NCBI GenBank assembly: GCA_023168345.1
Contig: AP025689.1
Span: 2,864,001-2,928,000 of the forward strand
DNA: 64,000 nucleotides
DNA from: Lysinibacillus sp. PLM2
GTDB lineage: Bacteria; Bacillota; Bacilli; Bacillales_A; Planococcaceae
Direction of reading: 5' to 3'
The notes beneath the pieces were generated by a model, which ran no database searches, had not been told where the DNA came from, and worked only from the letters and a program-made list of their open reading frames with translations. Every line of letters begins with the position of its first letter. Position 1 is the stretch's first letter. The position numbers were made by a program, and so were the translations under genes. Of the stretch, positions 18,032 to 26,932 are shown piece by piece.

Positions 18032-18440
18032 CGTCATACTACAATTTACTACTAAAATTGTCTTTTTCATTATCTTCTTCTTTGCTGTTCACATTTTCTT
18101 TGCTGGACATTACACACCAGGCGGTGGATTTGTTGGAGGATTAGTGACAGCAAGTGCAATTGTATTGTTATTAGTTGCATTTGATTTGAAAACTGTTAGA
18201 TCATTGCTACCTATTAACTACATTTATATGGTAGCAATAGGATTACTCATAGCATTAGGAACAGCTGCCATTGCGATGTTTCTAGATGAGCCGTTCTTTA
18301 CACATTTCTTCGATTATTTCTATTTGCCGTTGTTTGGAAAAACTTCACTTCACACAGCAGCTTTATTCGACTTTGGTGTTTATTTGGTTGTTGTTGGCGT
18401 TACGATGACCATTATTCAAACGATTGGGGAGGATGAATAA
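18018..18440 (+). CDS. mrpB: Na+/H+ antiporter subunit MrpB
   Basis: A 140-residue membrane protein with four helices. The HYTPGGGFVGGLVTASAIVL motif is the MrpB family hallmark. It overlaps mrpA by 14 bases and shares the TAATG stop-start junction with mrpC. It is a structural subunit of the Mrp complex. The length is normal. Confidence 0.95.
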   Translation: MKVNNVILQFTTKIVFFIIFFFAVHIFFAGHYTPGGGFVGGLVTASAIVLLLVAFDLKTVRSLLPINYIYMVAIGLLIALGTAAIAMFLDEPFFTHFFDYFYLPLFGKTSLHTAALFDFGVYLVVVGVTMTIIQTIGEDE

Positions 18441-18781
18441 TGGAAATAGTTATGGCATTTGTATGTGGCTTCTTGTTTATGTCAGCGATTTATTTAATTT
18501 TATCGAGAAGCCTACTTCGAATTATTATTGGTACAGGTTTATTAAGTCACGGAGCACATTTACTCATCCTTACGATGGGTGGATTTGGTGGAGAAAATCC
18601 TCCAGTATTGGCTGATGGTGTAACAGAATATGTGGATCCACTTCCACAAGCGCTTATTTTAACTGCGATTGTTATTAGTTTTGGTGTTACGGCTTTCTTC
18701 CTAGTTTTAGCTTATCGTTCTTACCATGAACTAAAAACGGATGATATGACATTAATGAAAGGAAGTGAAGAAATTGATTAA
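18440..18781 (+). CDS. mrpC: Na+/H+ antiporter subunit MrpC
   Basis: A 113-residue, three-helix protein homologous to complex I NuoK. SHGAHLLILTMGGF and DPLPQALILTAIVISFGVTA are diagnostic. The start overlaps the mrpB stop (TAATG) and its end overlaps the 5' end of mrpD, so the three are translationally coupled. Confidence 0.95.
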   Translation: MEIVMAFVCGFLFMSAIYLILSRSLLRIIIGTGLLSHGAHLLILTMGGFGGENPPVLADGVTEYVDPLPQALILTAIVISFGVTAFFLVLAYRSYHELKTDDMTLMKGSEEID

Positions 18782-20264
18782 CTTTCTTTTATTACCTATT
18801 ATCATTCCATTTTTCTTCGGTATGATTTTAATGTTCAATCAAAAAAGTATAAAGTATCAAAGAATCACTACTTTATTTGGTTTACTGTTAGCAATTTTAA
18901 GTGCATTTGGTCTTTTAATAAATGTCTACAAAAACGGTCCACAAACCTTAACACTCGGTGATTGGCCAGCACCATTTGGAATTTCGATGGTGTCGGACAT
19001 GGTTTCAGTCCTACTGGTTTTAACAACATTAGTACTCGCTTTCTTTATTGTTTGGTACGGGTTCGAATCAATCAATAAGAAACGCGAACAATTCTTCTAT
19101 TATTCTGGTGTAATGTTTATTGTTACTGGAGTCAATGGTGCTTTCACAACAGGCGATATTTTCAATCTATTCGTATTCTTTGAAGTGCTATTAATGGCTT
19201 CTTATCTATTAATTGTTCTAGGTGGGGAAAAAGCACAGCTAAGAGAATCGATAAAATATATTCTTGTGAATGTCATCTCATCTGCTTTGTTTGTAATTAC
19301 TGTAGCCTATTTATATTCCGTTATTGGAACGTTAAATATGGCTGATATTTCAGTTAAAATAGCTGAATTCAATCAACCAGGAATCATTACAGTTATTGCC
19401 GTATTATTCTTATTAGTATTCGGTATGAAAGCGGCAATTTTCCCATTGTACTTTTGGTTACCAGGTGCGTATGCAGCTCCACCGATTCCTGTATTAGCAT
19501 TGTTCGGTGCCTTACTGACTAAAGTAGGGATATACGCAATCATGCGTACATATACTTTATTCTTTACACATGATATTGCCTTCACACATGATTTATTATT
19601 AATACTTGCAGTGATGACAGTCATTGCTGGTGGAATTGGTGCGCTTGCTCACTTCGATGTGAAGCAAATTATCATTTATAACATTGTGATTGCTGTAGGT
19701 GTCATTCTTTTCGGTGTCGCACAAATGAATGAAGCAGCACTTGAAGGGGCTATGTTATATTTAGTCCATGATATGATTATAAAAGCTGCACTGTTTATGC
19801 TAATTGGTATTGTCATTTATATAACAGGTACATCCAACTTGAGAAAAATGGGTGGTTTAATGAAGCATTATCCAGCTTTAGGATGGTTTTTCTTCATTGC
19901 CGCACTAGGGTTAACTGGTGTACCACCATTAAGTGGTTTCATCGGGAAACTATTGATTATACAAGGTGGATTTGAGGCAGGTAATATTTGGACTAGTATT
20001 TTCATATTAGCCTCCAGTTTAGTTGTCTTACTATCCGTTATCCGTATCTTTATATATGCGTTTTGGGGCGAGCAAGGTCAACTATCTAGTGATATAAATA
20101 AAACAACATATAATCGACTATTTTTCCCTACTATACTTTTAGTACTCGTATCGGTCGCATATGGAGTTGGAACAGAATTTATATTACCTTTTATGGATGA
20201 GGCAGCAAAGGTATTATCTGATCCTTCTATTTACACTGATGCAGTGTTGAAAGGAGGAGAATAA
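18774..20264 (+). CDS. mrpD: Na+/H+ antiporter subunit MrpD
   Basis: A 496-residue polytopic subunit homologous to NuoM/NuoN antiporter-like subunits. The TM5 glutamate lies in FNLFVFFEVLLMASYLLIVL, and the conserved lysine-bearing helix is in KAAIFPLYFWLPGAYAAPP. TTG 18774 is preferred: AAAGGAA ends nine bases upstream, whereas GTG 18765 would touch that ribosome site. It overlaps mrpC and is followed by mrpE after one base. Confidence 0.94.
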   Translation: MINFLLLPIIIPFFFGMILMFNQKSIKYQRITTLFGLLLAILSAFGLLINVYKNGPQTLTLGDWPAPFGISMVSDMVSVLLVLTTLVLAFFIVWYGFESINKKREQFFYYSGVMFIVTGVNGAFTTGDIFNLFVFFEVLLMASYLLIVLGGEKAQLRESIKYILVNVISSALFVITVAYLYSVIGTLNMADISVKIAEFNQPGIITVIAVLFLLVFGMKAAIFPLYFWLPGAYAAPPIPVLALFGALLTKVGIYAIMRTYTLFFTHDIAFTHDLLLILAVMTVIAGGIGALAHFDVKQIIIYNIVIAVGVILFGVAQMNEAALEGAMLYLVHDMIIKAALFMLIGIVIYITGTSNLRKMGGLMKHYPALGWFFFIAALGLTGVPPLSGFIGKLLIIQGGFEAGNIWTSIFILASSLVVLLSVIRIFIYAFWGEQGQLSSDINKTTYNRLFFPTILLVLVSVAYGVGTEFILPFMDEAAKVLSDPSIYTDAVLKGGE

Positions 20265-20265
20265 A

Positions 20266-20745
20266 ATGTCCTTTCAAATATTATTAAATGTATTTTTAGC
20301 ATTTCTTTTAATGTTTTTAACATCAAACTATACACCATCTGGATTTGTGATTGGTTATATTCTTGGTTTGATATCAATCATTGTGTTGAGAAATTTCTTT
20401 AAGTCACGTCTATATATTACCCGTGTATGGGCGGTCATTAAGCTAATTATTCTCTTCATTAAGGAATTAATTTTAGCAAATATTTCCGTTTTATTACTTG
20501 TACTTAAGCCAAAATTACAAATGCAGCCAGCATTTTTCAAGTATGATACCCAATTAAAAAGCGATTGGGAAATTACTCTATTATCGAATTTAATCACTTT
20601 AACGCCTGGGACAGTAGTCGTTCATGTTTCCGATGATTCAAAATCATTGTTTATCCATGTTATTGATAGTAATGATATTGATGAAACGATTGATTCAATA
20701 AAAAATTCCTTTGAAAAAGCGATATTGGAGGTGAGCCGCTCATGA
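20266..20745 (+). CDS. mrpE: Na+/H+ antiporter subunit MrpE
   Basis: A 159-residue protein. Two or three N-terminal helices (TSNYTPSGFVIGYILGLISI) are followed by a soluble domain with LLSNLITLTPGTVVVHVSDD, the MrpE signature. GGAGGAG precedes the ATG. It overlaps mrpF through ATGA. In the family MrpE aids assembly and full activity of the complex. Confidence 0.94.
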   Translation: MSFQILLNVFLAFLLMFLTSNYTPSGFVIGYILGLISIIVLRNFFKSRLYITRVWAVIKLIILFIKELILANISVLLLVLKPKLQMQPAFFKYDTQLKSDWEITLLSNLITLTPGTVVVHVSDDSKSLFIHVIDSNDIDETIDSIKNSFEKAILEVSRS

Positions 20746-21023
20746 TTTACTTTATTTGGACCGCAATAGTGATTATTGCATTGTCAATGGTTGCCCTTCT
20801 ATATCGTGTAGTTAAAGGGCCTACTCCCTCAGATCGAGTCATTGCGTTAGACTCTTTAGGCATTACATTAATATGTTTGGTGGCTCTATTTACTATCTTG
20901 GTTGAGACAAGTTTTTTCCTAGAGATTATCTTGTTATTAGCGATTTTGTCCTTTATCGGAACAATCGCCTTCTCTAAATTCATAGAGAAAGGAGATATCA
21001 TTACTCGTGACGATTCTCGCTAA
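20742..21023 (+). CDS. mrpF: Na+/H+ antiporter subunit MrpF
   Basis: A 93-residue, three-helix protein with RVVKGPTPSDRVIALDSLGI, the MrpF family core that carries a conserved Asp. It overlaps mrpE by four bases and mrpG by 17. Confidence 0.94.
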   Translation: MIYFIWTAIVIIALSMVALLYRVVKGPTPSDRVIALDSLGITLICLVALFTILVETSFFLEIILLLAILSFIGTIAFSKFIEKGDIITRDDSR

Positions 21024-21375
21024 TATTCTAGTTATATTCTTTATATCAGTCGGTTTGATATTTATAGCCGTTACAGCCATTGGATTATTCCGTTTACCAG
21101 ACTTATATACAAGAGCTCACGCAGCATCTAAAAGTTCAACATTAGGAGTTATGTGTATTTTATTAGGGGTTTTCCTACATTTTTGGCTTAACGAGGGGCA
21201 TTTCAACCCTGGTATTCTTTTAGGAATTCTTTTTCTATTCATAACAGGTCCGGTGGGCGCTCATATTATGAGTCGCTCCTCCTATTTAGCAGGAGTTAAA
21301 CCTTGGAAAGGGACAGTGCGTGATGACCTAAAGGAAGAATTCGAACGTATGAAAAAGGAACAAGGTATAAAATAA
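21007..21375 (+). CDS. mrpG: Na+/H+ antiporter subunit MrpG
   Basis: A 122-residue, three-helix protein with the MrpG hallmark GLFRLPDLYTRAHAASKSST. The GTG 21007 start lies 12 bases after GGAG, slightly long but without a better alternative. It is the last gene of the operon, closed by a terminator at 21418-21445. Confidence 0.93.
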   Translation: MTILANILVIFFISVGLIFIAVTAIGLFRLPDLYTRAHAASKSSTLGVMCILLGVFLHFWLNEGHFNPGILLGILFLFITGPVGAHIMSRSSYLAGVKPWKGTVRDDLKEEFERMKKEQGIK

Positions 21376-21417
21376 TGTTTTATAAATTCCTTCTCCTTCT
21401 CATTTAGAATACAAAGT

Positions 21418-21445
21418 AAAAAGCGCGAATATCTTCGCGCTTTTT
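21418..21445. terminator. Bidirectional terminator after mrp operon
   Basis: A 12-bp stem (aaaaagcgcgaa with ttcgcgcttttt) ends the mrp operon and, on the minus strand, the small Gly/Tyr-rich gene. Confidence 0.85.
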
Positions 21446-21449
21446 CTTT

Positions 21450-21638
21450 TTAATAGTATCTTCTACGTCTTCTATATGGATAATAATGTTGTGGGTAAGG
21501 ATTATAAGGATATGGCGGTCTATAATAATACGGGTAACGATTATCTGGATAAAGAACGTTTCCTAGAAAACCTCCTAATAATCCTCCTAAAAAAGGATAA
21601 CCAAAACCATATCCTCCGCCTCCATAAAAATTCGTCAT
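21450..21638 (-). CDS. Small Gly/Tyr/Pro-rich protein, probable spore coat component
   Basis: A 62-residue low-complexity protein. A glycine/phenylalanine-rich half (YGGGGYGFGYPFLGGLLGG) is followed by a Pro/Tyr-rich, arginine-ended tail (PYPYNPYPQHYYPYRRRRRY). This composition is typical of small spore coat or exosporium proteins. The ATG at 21638 has AAGGAGG eight bases upstream. Upstream, CATATGTT preceded by AC at 17 bases fits a sigma-K-type mother-cell promoter. The spore role is inferred from composition and promoter, not homology. Confidence 0.65.
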   Translation of the reverse strand: MTNFYGGGGYGFGYPFLGGLLGGFLGNVLYPDNRYPYYYRPPYPYNPYPQHYYPYRRRRRYY

Positions 21639-21663
21639 ACTGCTACTCCTCCTTTTCTTTAGT

Positions 21664-21690
21664 AACATATGTCAAAAAGAAGAATGTAGT
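21664..21690 (-). promoter_or_regulatory. Candidate sigma-K promoter of the Gly/Tyr-rich gene
   Basis: On the minus strand AC - 17 bases - CATATGTT matches the sigma-K pattern AC-N17-CATAnnnT. The predicted start of transcription leaves a leader of about 18 bases containing the AAGGAGG ribosome site. Confidence 0.45.
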
Positions 21691-21721
21691 TATGCAGTTG
21701 CCCACGGTAGAAAGAATCTAT

Positions 21722-23245
21722 TTAAAAACTCTGTCTTTCCTCTTTTAAATCTGCAAAACGTTCAATAAATGTTGCTAATGTTCTAACCATTACACCAGTT
21801 CCACCTTTTGGACCTAAATCATGTCCTGTTTTCGATTCTGAGGTACCTGCTATATCAAGATGTATCCATGGTGTATTTTCAACAAATTCACCTACAAATC
21901 CACCTGCAAAAATCATGTGCCCATCACTACCCGGAGAATTATTTAAATCCGCAACGTCTGATTTACGAATACGTTTCTTATCATTTTCTGTCAGAGGCAT
22001 ACCCCAAACAAATTCACCTGTTTCAATACTTGCCTCTATAAAAGCATCAAATAATGCCTCGTTATTTGAAAGAGCACCGGTTTTATCATATCCTAGTGCA
22101 GTGATTACACCACCAGTTAAAGTAGCGACATCAATTAAATAATTCGCACCATGTTGTTTCGCATAGGTTACAGCATCAGCTAATACTAGACGACCTTCCG
22201 CGTCAGAATTTAATATTTCAACTGTTTTACCACTATATGTTGTAATGACATCATCCGGCTTCATCGCATTACTTGAAATCATATTATCAGTCGCACCTAT
22301 AACCGCCACTACATTTTGTTCTGGCCTTAGTTCACCTACAATTCTCATAGCTCCTAACACAGCGGCTGCACCACCCATATCACCTTTCATACCAACCATA
22401 CCTGTTTTTGATTTAATTGAATATCCACCAGTGTCATAGGTAACTCCCTTACCTACTAAACCAATAACATCCTCCCATGTATCTTTCGCTTGGTATTTCA
22501 ATGTTATCATACGTGGTTCAATGGAAGATCCTTGATTTACAGCTAGGATACCACCCATGCCCAATTCTTCTAAATCGCCTTTTGTTAAAATTTCTAATTC
22601 GAAATCATAGTCCTTCGCCAATTTCATAGCGTAATCAGCTAGATCTGTTGCTGTTAATAGATTAGGTGGCATGTTTACTAAACTTCGTGCTTCATTTACT
22701 GAATCTCCATAAACTTTCCCAACCTTAAAACTTGAGGCCACTTCTTCAATATCAGCTTCTGTTACAAATTCGACTGATTCAAGGTATGAATCTGGTTCAT
22801 TGATCGTCGTTTTGTAATGTGGGATTGAATAATATCCTAACGTAATGCCTTCGGCTGCTAAGAAGGCAATATCCTTTTCATCAATGGGTGCAGCAGTAAA
22901 TGACTCGAGCCAAATTGCGAAGTTTTTCGTTTTTAATTTATCTAACTCTTTCCCCACTGTCCCAAACACTTCACGTAATACCTGATCTGTTAAGTTTTTT
23001 TGATCTCCTATTCCAACAAATAAAACTCTTTTAACATGCTGATTTTTATTTGACAGTGGGATTTTTGTTAGTTTTTTTTGATCAGTTTGTATATCACCTG
23101 ATTTTAGCCACCCTTCAATGGAGTCTCCAAAAAAGGATACGAATGATTCCCAATTCTTTATTTGATTTGAATTTTTCCTTACTCCAACAATTAATAACTC
23201 AGCATTCATTTGCTCGAAATTTTTTGATTCCTTTATGATTTTCAT
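21722..23245 (-). CDS. pepA: Leucyl aminopeptidase (M17 family)
   Basis: A 507-residue zinc/manganese aminopeptidase. The C-terminal catalytic domain begins near residue 170. VGKGVTYDTGGYSIKSKTGM contains the metal-binding Asp and catalytic Lys, MKGDMGGAAAVLGAM follows, and ILNSDAEGRLVLADAVTYA is the M17 signature with metal ligands Asp and Glu and the catalytic Arg (the usual NTDAEGRL reads NSDAEGRL). It corresponds to B. subtilis YuiE. It acts in the cytoplasm as a hexamer, releasing N-terminal residues from peptides. The ATG follows AAAGGCGG. Confidence 0.93.
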   Translation of the reverse strand: MKIIKESKNFEQMNAELLIVGVRKNSNQIKNWESFVSFFGDSIEGWLKSGDIQTDQKKLTKIPLSNKNQHVKRVLFVGIGDQKNLTDQVLREVFGTVGKELDKLKTKNFAIWLESFTAAPIDEKDIAFLAAEGITLGYYSIPHYKTTINEPDSYLESVEFVTEADIEEVASSFKVGKVYGDSVNEARSLVNMPPNLLTATDLADYAMKLAKDYDFELEILTKGDLEELGMGGILAVNQGSSIEPRMITLKYQAKDTWEDVIGLVGKGVTYDTGGYSIKSKTGMVGMKGDMGGAAAVLGAMRIVGELRPEQNVVAVIGATDNMISSNAMKPDDVITTYSGKTVEILNSDAEGRLVLADAVTYAKQHGANYLIDVATLTGGVITALGYDKTGALSNNEALFDAFIEASIETGEFVWGMPLTENDKKRIRKSDVADLNNSPGSDGHMIFAGGFVGEFVENTPWIHLDIAGTSESKTGHDLGPKGGTGVMVRTLATFIERFADLKEERQSF

Positions 23246-23391
23246 TCTTATCAGCCGCCTTTAATAGTTATTTTATAGTAATTGTAAATATTATTTGAAG
23301 ATTACTTCAAATTTAATAACAATCGTTTATTTTTAGCAACATAGTTGTGCTATACTTTAAGCATAGAATAAGAAAGGTAGGGATTTTTCAT

Positions 23392-23868
23392 TTGGCTTTA
23401 CTACAGAATACACCTTTATTATTAGCTTTATTTTCAATTCTGTTTGCTCAATTTATTAAAGTACCTATTCATTTTATCCTGACAAAAAAAATAAATTGGG
23501 CATTAATGACTTCTACAGGAGGTATGCCTAGTTCTCATTCTGCTGCTGTCTCAAGTCTCGCCACTGCAGTTGGGTTTGAAACTGGCTTAAATTCCCCTAC
23601 CTTTGCAGTAGCGACTATGTTTGCAGGTATTGTAATGTATGATGCTAGTGGCGTCCGTTATCAAGCAGGACAGCATGCTGCCATTTTAAATCAAATCCGA
23701 GATGATTTATATGTGTTTTTCAGAGAGATTTCTCGTTGGCCAGACAAAAATGAGACAGAAGAACACCAAGCGTTAAAAACATTATTAGGCCATAAACCAA
23801 GCGAAGTTTTATCTGGTGCGATCACTGGAATTGTTATTGCTATTATTTATTACAATTTTATAGGATAA
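23392..23868 (+). CDS. yuiD: Divergent PAP2 family membrane protein YuiD
   Basis: A 158-residue membrane protein of the divergent PAP2/DUF212 family. STGGMPSSHSAAVSSLATAV carries the conserved SSHS core, followed by DASGVRYQAGQHA and the C-terminal LLGHKPSEVLSGAITGI. TTG 23392 is chosen because AAAGGTAGGG precedes it and the resulting length equals B. subtilis YuiD; an upstream in-frame start adds a non-conserved extension. The family may act on lipid phosphates, but no activity is established for YuiD. Confidence 0.85.
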   Translation: MALLQNTPLLLALFSILFAQFIKVPIHFILTKKINWALMTSTGGMPSSHSAAVSSLATAVGFETGLNSPTFAVATMFAGIVMYDASGVRYQAGQHAAILNQIRDDLYVFFREISRWPDKNETEEHQALKTLLGHKPSEVLSGAITGIVIAIIYYNFIG

Positions 23869-23870
23869 CA

Positions 23871-23902
23871 AAAAGTGCTTAGGGAATATCCAAAGCACTT
23901 TT
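23871..23902. terminator. Bidirectional terminator between yuiD and yuiB
   Basis: A ten-pair stem (aaaagtgctt with aagcactttt) with T's on both strands lies between convergent yuiD and yuiB. Confidence 0.85.
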
Positions 23903-23906
23903 TTGA

Positions 23907-24236
23907 TTAAAACATTCGATATCCACTTTTTCGTAAAAACATCATAACGAAGCCTGCAACAATAGCTCCCCCAAAACCACCAGCCAAAATTAATATATCT
24001 ACTAACTGTAAAGATAAGATTTTATCCCATAAAGCTGGAAAAGCTATTCCTGGTTTAAATATGTAGTCTAAAAAACTAACTTCATCAATAATAAAGATCA
24101 CGACTACAGGATAGATAATTGCCATTAACCATGTCATACGAAGGAGCATGTTTAATAAAAATCCTATTCCAAAGAACATAACAAAAAATAGTACGACGGA
24201 TATGATTAATTGCACTATGGAAACTGATCCACTCAT
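23907..24236 (-). CDS. yuiB: YuiB-like membrane protein
   Basis: A 109-residue protein with three hydrophobic helices (about 8-32, 35-50, 75-100) and the conserved LNMLLRMTWLMAIIYPVVVI stretch. It is similar in size, pattern and position to B. subtilis YuiB, which lies next to yuiD and yuiE. GGAGGT precedes the ATG. Function unknown. Confidence 0.75.
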   Translation of the reverse strand: MSGSVSIVQLIISVVLFFVMFFGIGFLLNMLLRMTWLMAIIYPVVVIFIIDEVSFLDYIFKPGIAFPALWDKILSLQLVDILILAGGFGGAIVAGFVMMFLRKSGYRMF

Positions 24237-24396
24237 ATTATGTATACCTCCGTTTTCTCTTAACTAGTGTAACCTATTCAGTAAATGCTTTCAAATGGTT
24301 ATGAAGCACGTTTTGTGACATTTATTTGTTCTTCTTTCATCACAACAAAAGCTAGTTATACAAATCAGTAAAACTAGATTTAAATCAACTATGTAA

Positions 24397-24894
24397 TTAT
24401 TTATTAAAAAATAATTTATAAGCGGAGTATTCGAATACTTCCCCTGGGTTAATGCCTTCTTTTTTAAATAGTTGGTGGTTTTTCAACTCATGACTAGCCA
24501 TTTCACGAAGCATAACGGAAGATTCTCCACCTTCAACTAGCTCTTCAACTGTTAACCACTTTACCTCTGACAATTCCCGTTCCTGAATAGAAATAGATTG
24601 AGTATCATTACTAGGTCTACAATAAAAAATCGCCATATTATCGCTTATTTCCTCTCGAATAACACCTGATCTAAAACCAACTAAACCCGAAACTTCACAG
24701 TCAATACCCGTTTCTTCTTTTACTTCACGGACAACCGCCTCATCTGCTGTTTCACCGTCATTCACAAATCCTGCTGGCAGTGACCAGACTCCTTTTAATC
24801 CACTATATTTCTTTTTCACTACGAGCCACTTGCCCTCTGAGTTAATCACAACTCCAGCAACACCAAGCCAAACCTTTCCACGATCCTTTTTCAT
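24397..24894 (-). CDS. Nudix hydrolase
   Basis: A 165-residue cytoplasmic Nudix enzyme. The Nudix box is complete: G-x5-E-x7-REVKEETGI, seen as [14 protein letters not shown] then REVKEETG, preceded by VWSLPAG. It hydrolyses a nucleoside diphosphate linked to X, substrate unknown; the family includes ADP-ribose and dNTP pyrophosphatases. ATG 24894 is preferred because AAGGGGTG is seven bases upstream; a longer reading frame adds 14 residues without a ribosome site. Confidence 0.87.
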   Translation of the reverse strand: MKKDRGKVWLGVAGVVINSEGKWLVVKKKYSGLKGVWSLPAGFVNDGETADEAVVREVKEETGIDCEVSGLVGFRSGVIREEISDNMAIFYCRPSNDTQSISIQERELSEVKWLTVEELVEGGESSVMLREMASHELKNHQLFKKEGINPGEVFEYSAYKLFFNK

Positions 24895-25318
24895 TATAAT
24901 CACCCCTTGCAATCTTCCCTTTATTTCATTATACATTTTACAGTTGCATTTTTATTATATTTAATTAATGCCCAAACCCTTCTAACAAGCCTAACGAGTA
25001 TCGTTAAAGTTTGAAAAAGTTACAGAAGATCCCACAACTAAAGATAAACACTGCTAATCCTATAACATAAAAATGAAGTATAACAGTTGCTCCTCAAAAA
25101 CAATTAATATTAGATGAATCCACAAAAAATCCACGAGAACGGATTTCTCGTGGATTTTTACTATTTTCTCTAATTGCTTTTTACTGTGTACCATTAATAA
25201 GAGACTTGATATTCACAACCATTTTTAATGATTTTAGGGATGTTATGATACAATTTTAGTATTGTGTACACCATTATTACTGTATTTACAATCCGCCACA
25301 AACTTCAATACAACAGAT
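24895..25318. other. Gene-free gap between Nudix gene and yutM
   Basis: This 424-base gap holds the terminator at 25125-25159 and otherwise AT-rich sequence without a convincing frame. A phrase tgcccaaac near 24970 recalls, in reverse orientation, the gtttgggca core of the 52-bp array at 59.7-60.6 kb, but the match is too short to call. Confidence 0.5.
25125..25159. terminator. Strong bidirectional terminator downstream of yutM
   Basis: A 15-bp perfect stem (aaaaatccacgagaa with ttctcgtggattttt) and a T-rich flank. It lies 160 bases past the yutM stop on the minus strand. Confidence 0.75.
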
Positions 25319-25693
25319 TTATTCACAAACTTCAGGTGTACCCTCAACTTTAGCCGTTCTAAAAGACGTTCCACAGCCACATGAAGCGATGGCATTTGGA
25401 TTTTCGATGGTGAATCCGCCACCCATTAAAGATTGCTTATAATCAATTTTAGTTCCTGTTAAGATGGGTGCATCTTCGCGAGAAACAAGAATTTTTAAGC
25501 CAAATTGTTCGTCTATATAATCGTCTTCACTTTGGTTTTGGTCAAAATTCATGCCGTATGAAAGTCCACTACATCCGCCACCATGAACTGCGACACGTAA
25601 AAAAGAACCTTCCTCTTCATTATGCTTTTGCATTTCTTTCACACGAAATGCTGCTGCTTCAGTTAAATGTATCACATTTTTTTCACTTGTCAT
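25319..25693 (-). CDS. yutM: A-type iron-sulfur cluster carrier (HesB/IscA/ErpA family, YutM)
   Basis: A 124-residue protein with the three invariant A-type cysteines: C41 in GGGCSGLSYGM and C105/C107 in ASCGCGTSF. The FTIENPNA stretch is typical. The protein accepts or passes Fe-S clusters between the SUF scaffold and targets. ATG 25693 is favoured over GTG 25705 because GGAAGGTG lies at proper spacing from it and the shorter protein matches family length. It is close to yutI and the suf operon. Confidence 0.9.
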   Translation of the reverse strand: MTSEKNVIHLTEAAAFRVKEMQKHNEEEGSFLRVAVHGGGCSGLSYGMNFDQNQSEDDYIDEQFGLKILVSREDAPILTGTKIDYKQSLMGGGFTIENPNAIASCGCGTSFRTAKVEGTPEVCE

Positions 25694-25806
25694 CTCTGTA
25701 GTCACCTTCCTTCTATCTTATATAATATCAACTTTTCACATGATGATTCAACAATACTGCTTCTAAAAAAATAGGACAATGGGTTTAACAACTTTTAATT
25801 GATAAC

Positions 25807-25815
25807 TGTTATAAT
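25807..25815 (+). promoter_or_regulatory. Extended -10 promoter element for DUF2225 gene
   Basis: TGTTATAAT is an extended -10 with a consensus TATAAT; the -35 region is poor. It lies 35 bases before the ATG of the DUF2225 gene. Confidence 0.5.
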
Positions 25816-25849
25816 AGTCTTATTATATGTTACGGGAGGAGTACGTATT

Positions 25850-26557
25850 ATGGAAATGTCACCGTTTTATGAAAAACAAATAGAATGTATTAACTGTAAA
25901 AAGACATTCCCTTCTTATAAGGTACGTTCAAAATTTATAAAAGTAAATCAAACCGAAAGTGATTTTCGTCCTATATATGCTGATTCAAATGTAAATGCAC
26001 TATTTTATAATGTATTTGTTTGTGAACATTGTGGTTTTTCTTTCACAGAAGATTTTAATAAATATTTTGCTCCTGGGGTTCAAGAACAAATTAACGAGCA
26101 AATTACAAAAAAATGGGTACATCACACATTTAGTGGGGAGCGGTCCGTTTCGCAAGCCATTCAAGCCTATAAACTAGCACTTTTGTGTGGAACGATTAAA
26201 AAAGAAAAAAACGTATCACTTGCTGGTTTATCTCTAAGAATAGGTTGGCTATATCGTTCTACGGAAAATCGTGATCAAGAAATGCGATTTATCAAACTCT
26301 CTCGTGACTATTATTTAGAATCCTTTTCGAATGAAGATTATGCAAGTACTCAAATGTCAGGTATTCGAGTTATGTATATGATTGCAGAACTATCTCGTCG
26401 TATTAATGATATAGAAAATGCTACTCGATTCTTCTCAAAAGTAATTGAACAACAGCACATTGGTGGAGAAGCAAAGCTAATTGATATGGCAAAAGAACAA
26501 TGGCAGCTAGTTCGTGAAGAGCGTGAGAAACTACGTGAAGAACTTCCTAAAAATTAA
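25850..26557 (+). CDS. DUF2225 zinc-ribbon/TPR-like protein
   Basis: A 235-residue cytoplasmic protein. An N-terminal zinc-ribbon-like module has two CxxC pairs (ECINCKKTF at 12-20, and VCEHCGFSF about 50 residues later). A helical region follows (about 95-230) that resembles TPR repeats (LCGTIKKEKNVSLAGLSLRI, ATRFFSKVIEQ). This is the DUF2225 pattern of Firmicutes; no enzymatic motif is seen. ATG 25850 follows GGGAGGAG. It is monocistronic between convergent terminators. Function unknown. Confidence 0.78.
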   Translation: MEMSPFYEKQIECINCKKTFPSYKVRSKFIKVNQTESDFRPIYADSNVNALFYNVFVCEHCGFSFTEDFNKYFAPGVQEQINEQITKKWVHHTFSGERSVSQAIQAYKLALLCGTIKKEKNVSLAGLSLRIGWLYRSTENRDQEMRFIKLSRDYYLESFSNEDYASTQMSGIRVMYMIAELSRRINDIENATRFFSKVIEQQHIGGEAKLIDMAKEQWQLVREEREKLREELPKN

Positions 26558-26562
26558 AAAAA

Positions 26563-26592
26563 GGCTATCTAATATTTTCACATTAGGTAGCC
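26563..26592. terminator. Terminator between DUF2225 gene and yutI
   Basis: An 11-pair stem (ggctatctaat with attaggtagcc, one G-U) preceded by seven A's. It serves convergent genes. Confidence 0.7.
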
Positions 26593-26608
26593 AAATTTGT
26601 ATTGTAAA

Positions 26609-26845
26609 TTAAAATACTTGTTCTACTTCCACGATACCAGGTACTTCTTCTAAAAGTGCGCGTTCAATACCAGCTTTTAAAGTGATAGTTGAACTTGGGC
26701 AGCTTCCGCAAGCACCTAATAAACGCAAGCGAACAATACCATCTTCAACATCAACTAATTCACAGTCGCCCCCATCGCGAAGTAAGAACGGACGTAATTT
26801 ATCTAAAACTTCTTGCACTTGTTCTTTTTGTTCTAAATCTGTCAT
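26609..26845 (-). CDS. yutI: NifU C-terminal-domain iron-sulfur carrier (Nfu/YutI)
   Basis: A 78-residue Nfu-type protein: [20 protein letters not shown] and the cluster-binding C46-x-x-C49 in [18 protein letters not shown]. It can hold a 4Fe-4S cluster for transfer to apoproteins, complementing SUF. It is shorter at the N-terminus than B. subtilis YutI but contains the whole domain. AAAGGAG is upstream of the ATG. Confidence 0.92.
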   Translation of the reverse strand: MTDLEQKEQVQEVLDKLRPFLLRDGGDCELVDVEDGIVRLRLLGACGSCPSSTITLKAGIERALLEEVPGIVEVEQVF

Positions 26846-26932
26846 TTCCCTCGACTCCTTTCATTAAAATAATTATAATGTGAAGAAACGAAAAAATCCA
26901 ATAGTTAAGTCAGAAAGGTTGTTAGATTTATA

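Noticed and set aside
24960-24990. Third relative of the 52-bp repeat, in reverse orientation
   Set aside because: Only tgcccaaac agrees; too short to separate from chance.
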